From Bernardetiaceae bacterium (GTDB taxonomy: Bacteria; Bacteroidota; Bacteroidia; Cytophagales; Thermoflexibacteraceae): a stretch of DNA of 64,000 nt. Where the stretch lies: contig JANWWZ010000002.1 in the NCBI GenBank assembly GCA_025057115.1, positions 1-64,000 on the forward strand, given 5' to 3'. A model generated the notes under the pieces. That model was given only the letters and a program-made list of their open reading frames with translations, ran no database searches and was not told the DNA's origin. The number at the start of each line of letters is the position of its first letter. The first letter of the stretch is position 1. Shown piece by piece: positions 27,312 to 37,000 of the stretch. Both the position numbers and the translations under genes were made by a program.

Positions 27312-28103
27312 ATGTACCTCAATCAAAAAGTAGTGGTCGTGATGCCAGCGTACAATGCTGCCAAAACGCTGGAACGCACCTTAAGTGAAATTCCCTTTGA
27401 TATTGTTGATGAAATCATTTTAGTGGATGATGCCAGCAAAGACGATACAGTAGCTCTTGCTAAAAAATTAGGCATTCGGCACGTGATTCAACATGAGCGC
27501 AATAAAGGTTACGGAGGCAATCAAAAAACGTGTTATAAGAAAGCTCTTGAAATAGGGGCTGACATCGTTGTAATGCTTCACCCTGATTATCAATACACTC
27601 CCAAACTCATTACAGCAATGGTTTCCATCATCGGCCAGGGGCTTTACCCCGTAGTATTCGGATCGCGCATTTTGGGCAAAGGGGCACTAAAAGGCGGTAT
27701 GCCAGTTTACAAATACATCTTCAACCGCATTTTAACTTTGCTGCAAAACCTGCTGATGAATCAAAAACTTTCTGAATATCACACTGGATATAGAGCCTAT
27801 GCGCGGAAAGTGCTAGAAACGGTGGCATACGAGCTTAACTCAGATAATTTCGTATTCGATAACCAAATTATTGCGCAAATTTTCTATCATGGTTTTGAAA
27901 TTGCTGAAGTTACTTGTCCTACTAAGTATTTTGAAGAAGCCTCTTCTATTAACTTTCGCAATAGTGTCATTTACGGACTGGGAGTGCTTGGCGTAGCAGT
28001 GCGCTACCTGTTGGCAAAACTAGGCATTTGGCAGTGGAATCTCTTGCAACCAAAATCAAAATCAAAAATAGAATGCTCTACCGAACTTATTAAGGAAAAT
28101 TAA
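27312..28103 (+). CDS. family 2 glycosyltransferase (dolichol-phosphate mannosyltransferase-like)
   Basis: A GT-A fold transferase of family GT2, 263 residues. The nucleotide-binding start VVVVMPAYNAAKTLERTL and ILVDDASKDDT are at residues 7-45, and the metal-binding region reads MLHPDYQYTPK (Asp-Tyr rather than plain DxD, as in DPM1/YfdH-like enzymes). A hydrophobic stretch near 220-245 may attach it to the inner membrane, but true membrane helices are not certain. It probably transfers a sugar to a lipid carrier or a glycan. It sits 11 bases after rfbC. Confidence 0.88.
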   Translation: MYLNQKVVVVMPAYNAAKTLERTLSEIPFDIVDEIILVDDASKDDTVALAKKLGIRHVIQHERNKGYGGNQKTCYKKALEIGADIVVMLHPDYQYTPKLITAMVSIIGQGLYPVVFGSRILGKGALKGGMPVYKYIFNRILTLLQNLLMNQKLSEYHTGYRAYARKVLETVAYELNSDNFVFDNQIIAQIFYHGFEIAEVTCPTKYFEEASSINFRNSVIYGLGVLGVAVRYLLAKLGIWQWNLLQPKSKSKIECSTELIKEN

Positions 28104-28384
28104 CTTGTTGCCGAAAATCAAGAGTTAGGACAAAATCCAAACGCATCAGCTTAAAACTTATGACTTTTCAAACAGCTCACTGACAAAAGCAATTTTGGTT
28201 CAAGTGGAAAAATAGCAGAGACAATTTTCGATAACACCATAAAAGGATAAAAGATTTTTAGCAAAAGACCAGCAAAGCGAACATTTTTGGTGCAAAAGAT
28301 GATAGACGGAAAGCTCTCGCTAAACTTAAACAATAAAATGGAACAGCTCAAGAAGTACTTCCATGCTTTGCAAATTGCAAAACT

Positions 28385-28646
28385 ATTGATATTTGTCTGA
28401 TTCTTGTAAAACATCCCGAAGTTGAAAAAGCTATTTTATATGGCTTACGCGCTTAAAAAAATTATTCCAATGGCTTGGATGTTGATTTGTCATTAATTGG
28501 TAAAAAAATTACTTTTGACACTTTGTGCAAAATTGAAAACTAACTGAACCCCTTACTATTGCCTTGAAAAATAGACCTTTCTCTACTGAGGAATCAAAAG
28601 AACTAAGTTGATTGAACGCATTGAATAAGAAGGAGTTATCTTTTGC
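28385..28646 (+). pseudogene. decayed MNT-type nucleotidyltransferase (toxin-antitoxin type)
   Basis: The frame from about 28385 reads recognisably as a small MNT nucleotidyltransferase. ILVKHPEVEKAILYG is followed by LRA, a stop where GSRAKG is expected, then GLDVDLSLIG with the catalytic DxD intact. After two more stops the segment KIDLSL appears, and the tail (LIERIE, GVIF) continues in another frame. At least four stops and one frameshift make it non-functional. In intact MNT-HEPN pairs this protein is the antitoxin. No recognisable HEPN partner remains, although upstream DNA at about 28300-28335 has a KALAKLKQ-like fragment. The rest of the 628-base gap 28104-28731 is AT-rich and shows no gene. 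Confidence 0.75.
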
Positions 28647-28731
28647 TAAACGAAGCAGTGCAAATCGATGTAGAATTTGCATTTTGCTTCTGTGTTAGTA
28701 GTCTTTTTCAAAATCAAAGGAGGGGTAGTTT

Positions 28732-29550
28732 ATGATTAGTAAATTACTTTACAAGGTTTTTCACCTATTTTCAGAGGTGTTGTTTCAGGCAATGGCAAAA
28801 GTAGATAACCAACAATTTTGGGAAAAAGTATTTGAACTTGCGCTGAGAAAAATGAACTTCGGAGAAGGAGGAAATATTTACCAGAGTGGTGAGCTATGGG
28901 TATTGCAATTTATCAGCCAGCAACTTTCCAATCAAAAACAAATCGTCATTTTTGACGTAGGTGCTAACAAGGGAGAATATACTCTAACTTTAACTGAATT
29001 CTTCAAAGGAAACGCTACAATTTACGCTTTTGAACCTTCTCCAAAGGCTTTTCAATATCTATCCAACAACCTCAAGGGACTTGACAACGTGGTTCTAGAA
29101 AACTTGGGCTTTAGCGACTGCAAACAAGTTAAGCCTTTGTTTTCCAATGAAATAGGTTCGGGACTTGCCTCCTTGTACCAAAGGAGACTCCAACATTTTG
29201 GCATTCAAATGGAATTTGTTGAGCAGGTGAGTTTATCTACTGTTGATAGTTACTGCAAAGAAAACAACATTGAACATATTCACTTTTTAAAATTGGATGT
29301 AGAAGGACATGAAATAGCTGTTTTAAAGGGAGCTGAAAATATGCTCTCCAGCAAAAAGATTGACTTTATTCAATTTGAATTTGGTGGGTGCAATATCGAC
29401 TCTAGAACATTTTTCCAAGATTTTTTCTATTTGCTAAAAGACAGCTACCAAATTTACCGAATTTTGAAAAATAGCTTGTATCCTATCAGCTTTTACAAAG
29501 AAACCTATGAAATTTTTGTTACTACCAATTACTTAGCTGTCAAGCGGTAA
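28732..29550 (+). CDS. FkbM family methyltransferase
   Basis: A SAM-dependent O-methyltransferase of the FkbM family, 272 residues. SAM motif I is IFDVGANKGEYTLTL at about residues 74-88, the acidic ribose-binding AFEPSP near 102-107, and the family signature FLKLDVEGHE near 185-194. Such enzymes often methylate sugars of exopolysaccharide or LPS. It has a near-perfect Shine-Dalgarno sequence (AAAGGAGG at 28716-28723, eight bases before the ATG), which is not seen at its neighbours. Together with the low GC of the surrounding DNA and the adjacent decayed gene, this points to horizontal acquisition. Confidence 0.88.
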   Translation: MISKLLYKVFHLFSEVLFQAMAKVDNQQFWEKVFELALRKMNFGEGGNIYQSGELWVLQFISQQLSNQKQIVIFDVGANKGEYTLTLTEFFKGNATIYAFEPSPKAFQYLSNNLKGLDNVVLENLGFSDCKQVKPLFSNEIGSGLASLYQRRLQHFGIQMEFVEQVSLSTVDSYCKENNIEHIHFLKLDVEGHEIAVLKGAENMLSSKKIDFIQFEFGGCNIDSRTFFQDFFYLLKDSYQIYRILKNSLYPISFYKETYEIFVTTNYLAVKR

Positions 29551-29553
29551 TCA

Positions 29554-30165
29554 TTAGATGCCTTCGGCAATTACTGATTTGACTTCATCAGGCAGCATGC
29601 GCGTAAGCAAATTTTCAATACCTGCTTTGAGAGTGATAGTAGAAGAAGGGCAACCACTGCAAGAACCTTGTAATAAAACTTTCACTGTTCCAGTGGCAGC
29701 ATCAAAAGAATGAAACATGATATGCCCACCGTCCATTTCCACAGCAGGACGAATGTATTCCTCGAGAATATCTTTAATTTTTCTTACCGTTTCTGAATCG
29801 CTATTGCCAGAAAAGTCATGTGCTTGGGAAACTTGTTCAAATACGGGGCTGCCTTCTTCTAGATAATTTTTCAAAAAGTGCCGAATGACGGGGATAACTT
29901 CTGACCAATCCGAAGTTTCGTCTTTGGTAATGGTTACAAAGTTAGCAGCAATAAAAACCCGCCGAACAAAAGGATATTTAAAAAGTTCTTGTGCCAAAGG
30001 CGAATCTGCCGCAGAAGCTGCATCGGGATAATCTTTTGCCATGCTTTCATCAGGTACAAGCATTGTACTGGCGACAAATTTCATCGCATTGGGATTGGGA
30101 ACAGCTTCTGTATAAATGTGAATAAATTTTTTGTACAAATTTTCAACATTGTATTGAGCTGCCAT
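29554..30165 (-). CDS. Nfu-type iron-sulfur cluster scaffold (NifU C-terminal domain)
   Basis: A 203-residue two-domain protein. The N-terminal Nfu domain (about 10-95: EAVPNPNAMKFV, FVRRVFIAANFVTITK) is followed by a NifU-type domain with the cluster-binding Cys-xx-Cys in GSCSGCPSST near residues 168-177. It assembles or carries a [4Fe-4S] cluster to apo-proteins in the cytoplasm. The ATG at 30165 is chosen; the GTG before it (30168) would add one residue. It is convergent with the FkbM gene, three bases apart. Confidence 0.93.
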   Translation of the reverse strand: MAAQYNVENLYKKFIHIYTEAVPNPNAMKFVASTMLVPDESMAKDYPDAASAADSPLAQELFKYPFVRRVFIAANFVTITKDETSDWSEVIPVIRHFLKNYLEEGSPVFEQVSQAHDFSGNSDSETVRKIKDILEEYIRPAVEMDGGHIMFHSFDAATGTVKVLLQGSCSGCPSSTITLKAGIENLLTRMLPDEVKSVIAEGI

Positions 30166-30196
30166 CACAGTTGCAATTTAGACTAAATTACAGTAG

Positions 30197-30204
30197 CAAA
30201 AATA
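30197..30204 (-). promoter_or_regulatory. candidate -7 element (TATTTTTG) of the Nfu gene
   Basis: On the minus strand this reads TATTTTTG, 31 bases before the ATG at 30165. It matches TAnnTTTG; no clear -33 element. Confidence 0.4.
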
Positions 30205-30273
30205 ACCGACGCTGCTTTAATACTTTAGTGACCCTGCAGCAATTTCGCCTATTACAACCAAATTCAGCTGAAT

Positions 30274-31698
30274 ATGTTCAAAAAAATTTTTGCATGGCTA
30301 CCAAGCGTTTATGCTATAGCAGTGATAGTGCTCGTTTTAGCACCCTTGTGTTGGATTGCTCGCTACAATCACGCCTCTGCCGATGACTACGAAGTAAGCC
30401 GTCTTCTTTTGCACACGCGTAGCATCTGGCAAACTACCGCTGTTCTCATGCAGCGTTCAGGACACTGGACAGGGTGCTTTCTGCAGGCGCTCTTTCAACC
30501 TGTCTATTTAGAAGGTATTGGTTTTCAATTAGTTCCTATAGGAATCATACTCACTTTGCTAATAATTTTTTATTTAGGATGGTCTTTCCTCCTCTGCTGG
30601 ACAATCAATTTCCGCCAAGGCGCATTGCTTTCTTTGAGCAGTTTTGCGGTCTTTTTTCGGCTTATTGAAACCCCCGAGCAAATCATTTTTTGGTCCATGT
30701 GCGCTATTAGTTACATAGGTGGATATGTATGTACAATATTGTTTTTAATCACCTTAGTTAACTACTTGCACCGACAAAATTTTTTGAACTACGCCATACT
30801 CATCATTACAACTTTGCTAGCAGCAGGCAGCTCAGCGATTGCTTCTTTGCTTGTGGTAATTCTTTGCACGGGGGTATGGATATACGCGCTCTACCATCGT
30901 AAATGGCAAATTTTTTTACCACTCTTTCTTTTAACCTTACTTTCCCTGACAGCTTTGGTGCTAATAATCAACTCCCCTGGAACGCTTAATCGCATGGCAG
31001 AATATGGCTCACAAAGTTGGTTGGAGCGCTCTTGGCAACAGCCAGCCATTTTTGCTTTGAATATGTACCGCCACTACCTTGCCAAGTGGCTAGGAGACAG
31101 TTTATTCATGCTAAGCTCGCTTGCAGTGGTGATTTGGTTAGTGGAAAAACGCCCTGCCATAGCTTTTTCATCACCAGTTGTTTGGTTGATTAGTTTTGTT
31201 ATGCTAGCAGGGAGCTATTTGTATTTTTTCATTCCCCAATTGGCTGTCGGTTACATTGCTGGCAGGCATAAAGACATGGCGCTGCTATTGTTCTTAACAG
31301 GTGGGTCGATACTACTTTTTCAAGCGGCTTGCTGGCTTAAGCAGCAGTTTGCTGATAGCATACCTGCAAAATGGCTCCCTCCTTTGCTTTTGGCTGGCAT
31401 GCTGCTAACGCTGACCTTTCCAGAGTACATTTCTAACCTGCGCTTTCTATGGGAAGACATTCGCTCAAGGACTGCTGCCAAATACGATGCTCAAATTCGG
31501 AGACTTTATCAGGCAGCGCGCTTATACGCGGGTAAGCCAGATACGTTAGCGGTAGAAGCGCTTCAGGCGCGTCCTTTTATGCTTTACGTCCAAGATAGTG
31601 AGCTGGAAGCCGATCCCAGCAATTGGAAAAATCGCGCGTTTGCCAGTTACTTCGGCATTGCTGCTGTCCGCTTAGTACAAAAGCAAGAAAAGGAGTGA
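30274..31698 (+). CDS. polytopic membrane protein, DUF6056-like
   Basis: A 474-residue integral membrane protein with about ten hydrophobic segments, starting at residues 12-30 and ending near 385. The SADDYEVS motif after the first segment (residues about 35-42) and the overall layout resemble the DUF6056 family, which is related to GT-C type glycosyltransferases that take sugars from polyprenyl phosphate. In that fold an Asp-Asp in the first periplasmic loop is catalytic, so a sugar transferase role is possible but not shown. The C-terminal 75 residues are soluble. No operon partner is obvious. Confidence 0.65.
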   Translation: MFKKIFAWLPSVYAIAVIVLVLAPLCWIARYNHASADDYEVSRLLLHTRSIWQTTAVLMQRSGHWTGCFLQALFQPVYLEGIGFQLVPIGIILTLLIIFYLGWSFLLCWTINFRQGALLSLSSFAVFFRLIETPEQIIFWSMCAISYIGGYVCTILFLITLVNYLHRQNFLNYAILIITTLLAAGSSAIASLLVVILCTGVWIYALYHRKWQIFLPLFLLTLLSLTALVLIINSPGTLNRMAEYGSQSWLERSWQQPAIFALNMYRHYLAKWLGDSLFMLSSLAVVIWLVEKRPAIAFSSPVVWLISFVMLAGSYLYFFIPQLAVGYIAGRHKDMALLLFLTGGSILLFQAACWLKQQFADSIPAKWLPPLLLAGMLLTLTFPEYISNLRFLWEDIRSRTAAKYDAQIRRLYQAARLYAGKPDTLAVEALQARPFMLYVQDSELEADPSNWKNRAFASYFGIAAVRLVQKQEKE

Positions 31699-31839
31699 GA
31701 TAGAAATACGCCTTTACAAACAATTTAAAAAATACGCCTAAACTTTAATTTTTCGCTAACTTAAAAAAATTTCTTTCTGAAAATCAGTCAATTACTACTT
31801 GAGTCTCATTGAACTTAAAACTTTTACAAAAAAAAGGCG

Positions 31840-31847
31840 TATTTTTG
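31840..31847 (+). promoter_or_regulatory. -7 element (TATTTTTG) overlapping the possible start of the next gene
   Basis: TATTTTTG fits TAnnTTTG. It ends two bases before the ATG at 31850. If transcription begins about four bases after it, the ATG at 31850 lies outside the message and the ATG at 31883 becomes the true start. Confidence 0.4.
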
Positions 31848-31882
31848 CAATGAAGAAAATAAAAAACCAAATCATTGCAAAA

Positions 31883-32461
31883 ATGAAAAAGGTCGTCATG
31901 ACAGTTGCAGCGCTGGCAATCGGATTAATTGCCGCGCCTTTACAGGCCGCAGATGGTCCCAAGTTTAATGTAGCAGCGATTAAAAACGCTGAGAAAGCAC
32001 TATTTACTTGCCAACACTCTGGCAGGGAAAAACTCACGCTCCGCATTAAAGATCAAGCAGGTAATGTAGTCCATCAAGAGACTATTGCGTACTCCATTGC
32101 ACGGGTTTACGACCTGAGCCATTTGGGTAAGGGGACTTATCATTTTGAGCTTGCTGGCAAGGAAGGAGTAAGCGTAAAAACCATCCAAATACGCGGCAAA
32201 GAGACCTCCCCACTTGTAATGCAGGTTACCGAAGGGGCTAAACGCGGATTGTTTCACTTGGCATATTTTCAAAATTTTGCCAAAGAAAAAGTAGAAATCC
32301 GCATTACTAATGAAAAAGGCGAAGAAGTTTACACCGGTTACGCCACCGATGAAGATTATTACCGCTTTTTTGACCTCTCTCAATTGCCCTCCGGTAACTA
32401 TACTTTCACCCTCACTTGTGGCGAGCAAATTCTTTCCCAAACAGTGCGCATAGCTCGCTAA
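31883..32461 (+). CDS. small secreted protein with two beta-sandwich-like repeats
   Basis: About 192 residues from the ATG at 31883; an ATG at 31850 would add 11 basic residues. The signal peptide is KKVVMTVAALAIGLIAAPLQA. The mature part has two related halves: the first has LTLRIKDQAGNVVHQE then YDLSHLGKGTYHFEL, the second has VEIRITNEKGEEVYTG then FDLSQLPSGNYTFTL. This repeat pattern is like the short secreted Bacteroidota proteins with sorting-domain-like folds (a structural strand pair, then LxxGxYxF). Function unknown. The promoter element at 31840-31847 argues for the downstream start. Confidence 0.7.
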   Translation: MKKVVMTVAALAIGLIAAPLQAADGPKFNVAAIKNAEKALFTCQHSGREKLTLRIKDQAGNVVHQETIAYSIARVYDLSHLGKGTYHFELAGKEGVSVKTIQIRGKETSPLVMQVTEGAKRGLFHLAYFQNFAKEKVEIRITNEKGEEVYTGYATDEDYYRFFDLSQLPSGNYTFTLTCGEQILSQTVRIAR

Positions 32462-33171
32462 TTCCCACTGCTAAGATAACAGCCAAAGGGTAGCATAAAC
32501 GGCGGACAAATATGAAAATGAAGGCACCCTTTGGCTATGTTGTTTTTAATCCTCAACACAAATTCAAGACTCTAAGACTGCTAAACTTTTTAAAAAGCGA
32601 AAGCACCTACAGCCAATGTTCTTTTCAGCCAGCTTAAATAACTAACTTTCAACTTTGCTTTTTGGGTTACTTTAGAACATGTCTGGGTTTTAGAAGGGCA
32701 AAAGTCGTGAACAAAATAACTGGACAAAAAGGAGAATCGGCTAACCTTAGTGGACCAACTTAACAGCGGCACATAGTGGTGGATCCACTCGGGTTGCTAC
32801 TGCGTAGTCATGGTTATAGAAGCCTATGTAAAGAATGCCAAAGCAGGATGGGAGCCACTTGAAAAGTCCAAAAGATCGTTCTTGATAAAGCATGTGCAGA
32901 GCATTTCTCGAGTTCATTGAAATCTACGGATGGGAGGAAGCAATAGCACGAGCCTGAATCTTTTCGAGGCTTTACTCTTTAAAAAAAGGACAGTAGTCAG
33001 TTGAGCCAAGCTCTACTTGGCTTAACTTACACCGAAGGCGTTCAATTTGCTGAAATTCGCTTTCATGAATACGAAAAACTCAAACAATTACTTAAATTGA
33101 GTAAATGCTCAAGGAAAGGGGATTAAGAAGCGGTAAATTGAAAAGCTTATGAAGAAGGCAGGAAAAGCATG
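32462..33171. other. 710-base stretch without an intact gene; decayed coding DNA
   Basis: No long frame is open here. Short pieces look like remnants of coding sequence: a 36-codon frame at 32810-32920, a fragment IEIYGWEEAIARA in another frame at about 32910-32957, and a frame ending at 33126 that reads LTYTEGVQFAEIRFHEYEKL. I do not recognise their family. At the left end an 11-base inverted repeat (AGCCAAAGGGT 32481-32491 and ACCCTTTGGCT 32526-32536) with a 34-base loop is followed by a T-run and may terminate the preceding gene. Confidence 0.5.
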
Positions 33172-33244
33172 TGATCCCGCCGGGACTCGAACCCGGGACC
33201 CATACATTAAAAGTGTATTGCTCTACCACCTGAGCTACGGAATC
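33172..33244 (-). tRNA. tRNA-Lys (anticodon TTT)
   Basis: A complete cloverleaf on the minus strand. The acceptor arm is GATTCCG/CGGGATC with one G-T pair, the D stem is GCTC/GAGC, and the anticodon stem ATACA/TGTAT encloses the loop CTTTTAA with anticodon TTT. The T arm is CCGGG-TTCGAGT-CCCGG. The discriminator is A and CCA is not encoded. Length 73 nt. It is divergent from the TPR/SH3 gene. Confidence 0.97.
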
Positions 33245-33246
33245 GT

Positions 33247-33280
33247 TACCTTTGTTTTGCAGTAGCCTGCCCTTGCAGGC
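33247..33280 (+). promoter_or_regulatory. candidate promoter and leader hairpin of the TPR/SH3 gene
   Basis: TACCTTTG at 33247-33254 matches the -7 consensus. About ten bases on lies a perfect hairpin: GCCTGC (33265-33270), loop CCTT, GCAGGC (33275-33280). If the promoter is real, the hairpin sits at the 5' end of the leader, about 40 bases before the ATG at 33322. It lacks a T-run, so it is not a classical terminator. Confidence 0.4.
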
Positions 33281-33321
33281 GTTCCGCTTTGCGACCACAA
33301 AACTATACTACAGAACAACAA

Positions 33322-34041
33322 ATGCAAAGGAATGTATTGGTATTTTTTTGGGGAATTGCCTTTGCTTTCAAAGCCATGGCCAGTAACCCTGCTACCTTAT
33401 TACGACAAGCTGATTCCCTTTTTGAAAAAGGCAAGTACAAGGAGGCTGGCTGGCTTTATAAACAACTCATCGAACAACATCGAGTATATTCCCCTCAAAT
33501 GCTTGCTAAAGCCGCTTTTATCGCAGAAGGCAGCCATTCTTACGATGAAGCCCTGTATTACCTTTCTTTACTTTACTCCAAAGAGCAAAGCCAAGCCTTG
33601 TATAATAAGATCACTGACTTGGCGGCTCATTACAATCTGCCTGGGTACGATATCTCTGAAAAAGAATTAATTATCTACTTGCTAAAGCGCTATCTACCCT
33701 ATTTTGGAATTGCATTGCTAGCAATTACCGCCATAGTGATCAGATATGCTCTAAAGCGCATGCGAAAAAAGAAAAACTTCTTGCCTTTGGCGATGGGTTG
33801 GTTTGCCTTTTCCATAGGTTTTATTTACGCTCTTCACAAAGTGTTATCCTATCAAACCGCTATTGTTCGCCTTGAGAAAGCATTTGTAATGAGTGCACCC
33901 GCCGCTGGTTCAGAACTTCTTTTAACAGCGCAAAAAGGAAGGCGCTTCCGCGTTACTGGCAATGAAACTATCTGGTACCGAGTAAATTGGAACGACAAAA
34001 CAGGTTACATCCGCCGTAGCAGTGTTTGGATAATCAACTAA
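33322..34041 (+). CDS. membrane protein with TPR and bacterial SH3 domains (BatE-like layout)
   Basis: 239 residues from the ATG at 33322; the frame extends to a TTG at 33289, which is rejected because the ATG opens a signal peptide (VLVFFWGIAFAFKAMA). TPR-like repeats follow (LLRQADSLFEKGKYKEAGWL, then YDEALYYLSLLY). Two membrane helices lie near residues 128-146 and 160-178. A C-terminal bacterial SH3 domain (LLTAQKGRRFRVTG, WYRVNWNDKTGYI) probably faces the periplasm. The layout resembles BatE of Bacteroidota aerotolerance clusters, but no bat neighbours are present. It ends 13 bases before the hybrid kinase gene, so it may feed that sensor. Confidence 0.75.
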   Translation: MQRNVLVFFWGIAFAFKAMASNPATLLRQADSLFEKGKYKEAGWLYKQLIEQHRVYSPQMLAKAAFIAEGSHSYDEALYYLSLLYSKEQSQALYNKITDLAAHYNLPGYDISEKELIIYLLKRYLPYFGIALLAITAIVIRYALKRMRKKKNFLPLAMGWFAFSIGFIYALHKVLSYQTAIVRLEKAFVMSAPAAGSELLLTAQKGRRFRVTGNETIWYRVNWNDKTGYIRRSSVWIIN

Positions 34042-34054
34042 CAAACTAACAAAA

Positions 34055-37000
34055 ATGAAAAATATTCCTGACAAAATAACCGAACTACGACTTATCTTCT
34101 TCATCATAATTGCCTTGCACACAGGCATAGGTTTGTTGTCTTATCTATCTCTGTACGGTTATCAGTTTATTAGTCATTGGTTCATCGGTGGCATATTGAT
34201 TACTAGCGGGGTACTGGTAATTTTTACTTTTTTGCCACCTGTTCGACAAACTGGCAACCAAATAATTCAAAACGGAGTTATATTCTTTTACCAATTCGCA
34301 GCATCTTTACTGGCGTCGCTGGAAATTTTACAAAAGCAGTATCAGCCCGCTTCATTGATGATGTATTTTACACATCTAATAACAATAGCCTACCTCTGGC
34401 GAGATTGCTCAAAGCAACTTTCACTCTTCCTAATCCTTGCTACAGCATTGATAGCTATTCACCCACTCATTGGCGGAACGGCAAATGCGCAATGGGCAAG
34501 CACTTTGGCAATAATTGGGGCTTGGAATTTAGCAGTAGGCTGGATTGTAAGAGGCTTTTGGGCTTGGCAGATCTCCCATGTAGAGCGAACCAACCAAAGA
34601 ATCTTGCAAGAAAAGCAAGAATATGCCGAAGAACTCCACCGCGAGCGACTTTATCTAAAAAATATTTTAGACAATATTGATACTTTTATTACCCTTGTGG
34701 ATAAAGAAGGAAACATTTTGCATATCAACCAGCCTTTTATAAAATACATCGCCGAGCACAATGTAGATGCAAGGGACATGGTGGGCAAGTCCTTTATTTC
34801 TTTAGCAGCCAGTGAAGAGCGTCGTCAAGCAGTTGCCTCTTACATGTCTGCCGCTTTGCAAGGGCAAGAAGTATCTGCTGAATTTCACAATTGGATCTTA
34901 GACCGATACCTCTCCCTGCGTTACTGTCCTGTTAAGGATGAACACACTGGTCAAATTTACGGCGTAGCTATCTACTACCGCGACATCACCCACCCTTACA
35001 GAACTCAGCAACAGATAAAACTATTTAGTAACCAACTCAAAGCCATTTTAGACTCAATGGATCAAAATGTATATCTAATTGATCGAGAGGGAAAAATTAT
35101 CAATCTCAACAAAAATGCTCGCGAAGGCAAGTTAGGATTCCCTCCTATTACTATGCTTGAAAAGCCTCTTGCAGATTACCTCGATAATCCAGAACAAAAA
35201 GAAAGCTATTACTACTACTTTCAAAAAACCTTAGCAGGCGACCTTACTTCCATCGATTACCGAATACCTAAGACTAGCACCTGGGTGCAAATTAAGTACA
35301 TGCCCGCCTACGATGAGGAAGGAAATATTTTTGGGGTTATTATTACTATCGCTGACATTACTCGCCGCAAGCACAGTGAAGAAATACTCCTTTATGCTAT
35401 ACAGCGCAACAAAACTGCTCGCGAAGAAATTAAGAAACGCGAAATCATGTACCGACAACTCCTCGATGCCAGCCCTGATCAAATTGCTTTAAAAGACATT
35501 CATGGAAACTACCTGTGGGTAAACAAGCAATTTTTCCACTTCTATGGGAATGATTGGCAAGCACGGCAGCAAGAACAAACTGCGGAGGACTCTTGGGACC
35601 GCACCGTAGTGGAAACCAAAGAAGCGGTATCTTATCAATCATGGGAGCGCAACCATAGTGGAGAAGAGCACCTGCTCCACGTGATAAGAGCTCCGATATT
35701 TTCCTCTAATGGAAAAGTGGAACAGATTGCTGTTTTCGCCACTGATATTACTAAGGAAAATGAACGGATCCAAACCCTACAGCAACTGATTGAATCTTAT
35801 CAAGAACTTAGCTTACAAGAACGAACAAAAGCAAAACAACTTGCTGAAAGTCAAGCTATTCTTAAACTACTAGCGGAAAACACCACCGAACTCATCACTC
35901 TGGCAAAAGCCGATGGGCGGATGGTTTACGTAAGTCCTTCAGTGAAGAGACTCCTTGGCTTTTCTCCTGAGGAAATGATGGATCGCACTTTAACAGAATT
36001 TTTCCACTTTGATGACCTGCAAAATTTACAACAAACCTCTGAAGATGCACCTGTTGAAGAGCGCATTCTTCAGCACCGCTTGCGCAATCGAGGAGGGGAA
36101 TACATTTGGTTTGAAACTATTTGGAAGTATATCTACGACGAGCAAAAAAAAGTTTCAGGAGTACAAACCTCTTCTCGCAATATTTCTGACCGCATAGCTG
36201 CTAAGCTAGCCTTGCAAGCACTGGCTACCCGCTATCAAACCCTTTTCAAAAGCAGTTATGATGCCGTGCTAATTTTAAAGCCTTCTCCCAATAGAAGAAT
36301 TCGCTTTAGGGTTATTGAAGCCAATGCAGCCGCCGAAGAGCTACTAGGTTATACTGTCAAAGAATTGCAATCCATCGATATTACTCAATTAGAAGAAGAG
36401 CTTTCATGGAAGCAACTGCGCCAAAGAGTAAAACTATTTGCAGCTCAAAAAGAATTCCTGCAGCAAACCCGCATTCGCAGGAAAGATGGCAGTTTAATTT
36501 GGGTAGAAATCACTGTTATTTCCTTTTATGCAGAGGAAGAGGAATATTTTCAGCTGACCATTCGCGACATTTCTGTGCGCAAACAAGCAGAAGAAGCCAT
36601 CAAAGCCAAAGAAATAGCAGAAAAAGCCCTTGAGTTCAAAACTAACTTCCTTGCTAAAATGAGCCATGAAATTCGCACGCCCATGAACGGCCTGCAAGGC
36701 ATGGTATTGATGCTCCTCTCTACCCAGCTAGATCAACACCAGCGAAAAATTGTAGAAAGCATCCAAAGCACTACCAAAGGACTGCTTAATATTCTCAACG
36801 ACATTTTGGACCTTTCCAAACTAGAAGCAGGCAAACTATCGCTTCACTTGGCTCCCATGGACTTGCGCCAGTGCATCGGTCAGGTGTATGACCTGTTTAG
36901 TGCCGCCGCTTTAGAAAAAAAACTCGTATTGAGTTACTTGATAGCAGACAAAATCCCGACATTGATTATTTCAGACTACGAAAGAGTTCGGCAAATTATC

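Noticed and set aside
33092-33298. Minus-strand frame of 68 codons containing VWVPGSSPGG
   Set aside because: This is the spurious translation of the tRNA-Lys gene, a common artefact.
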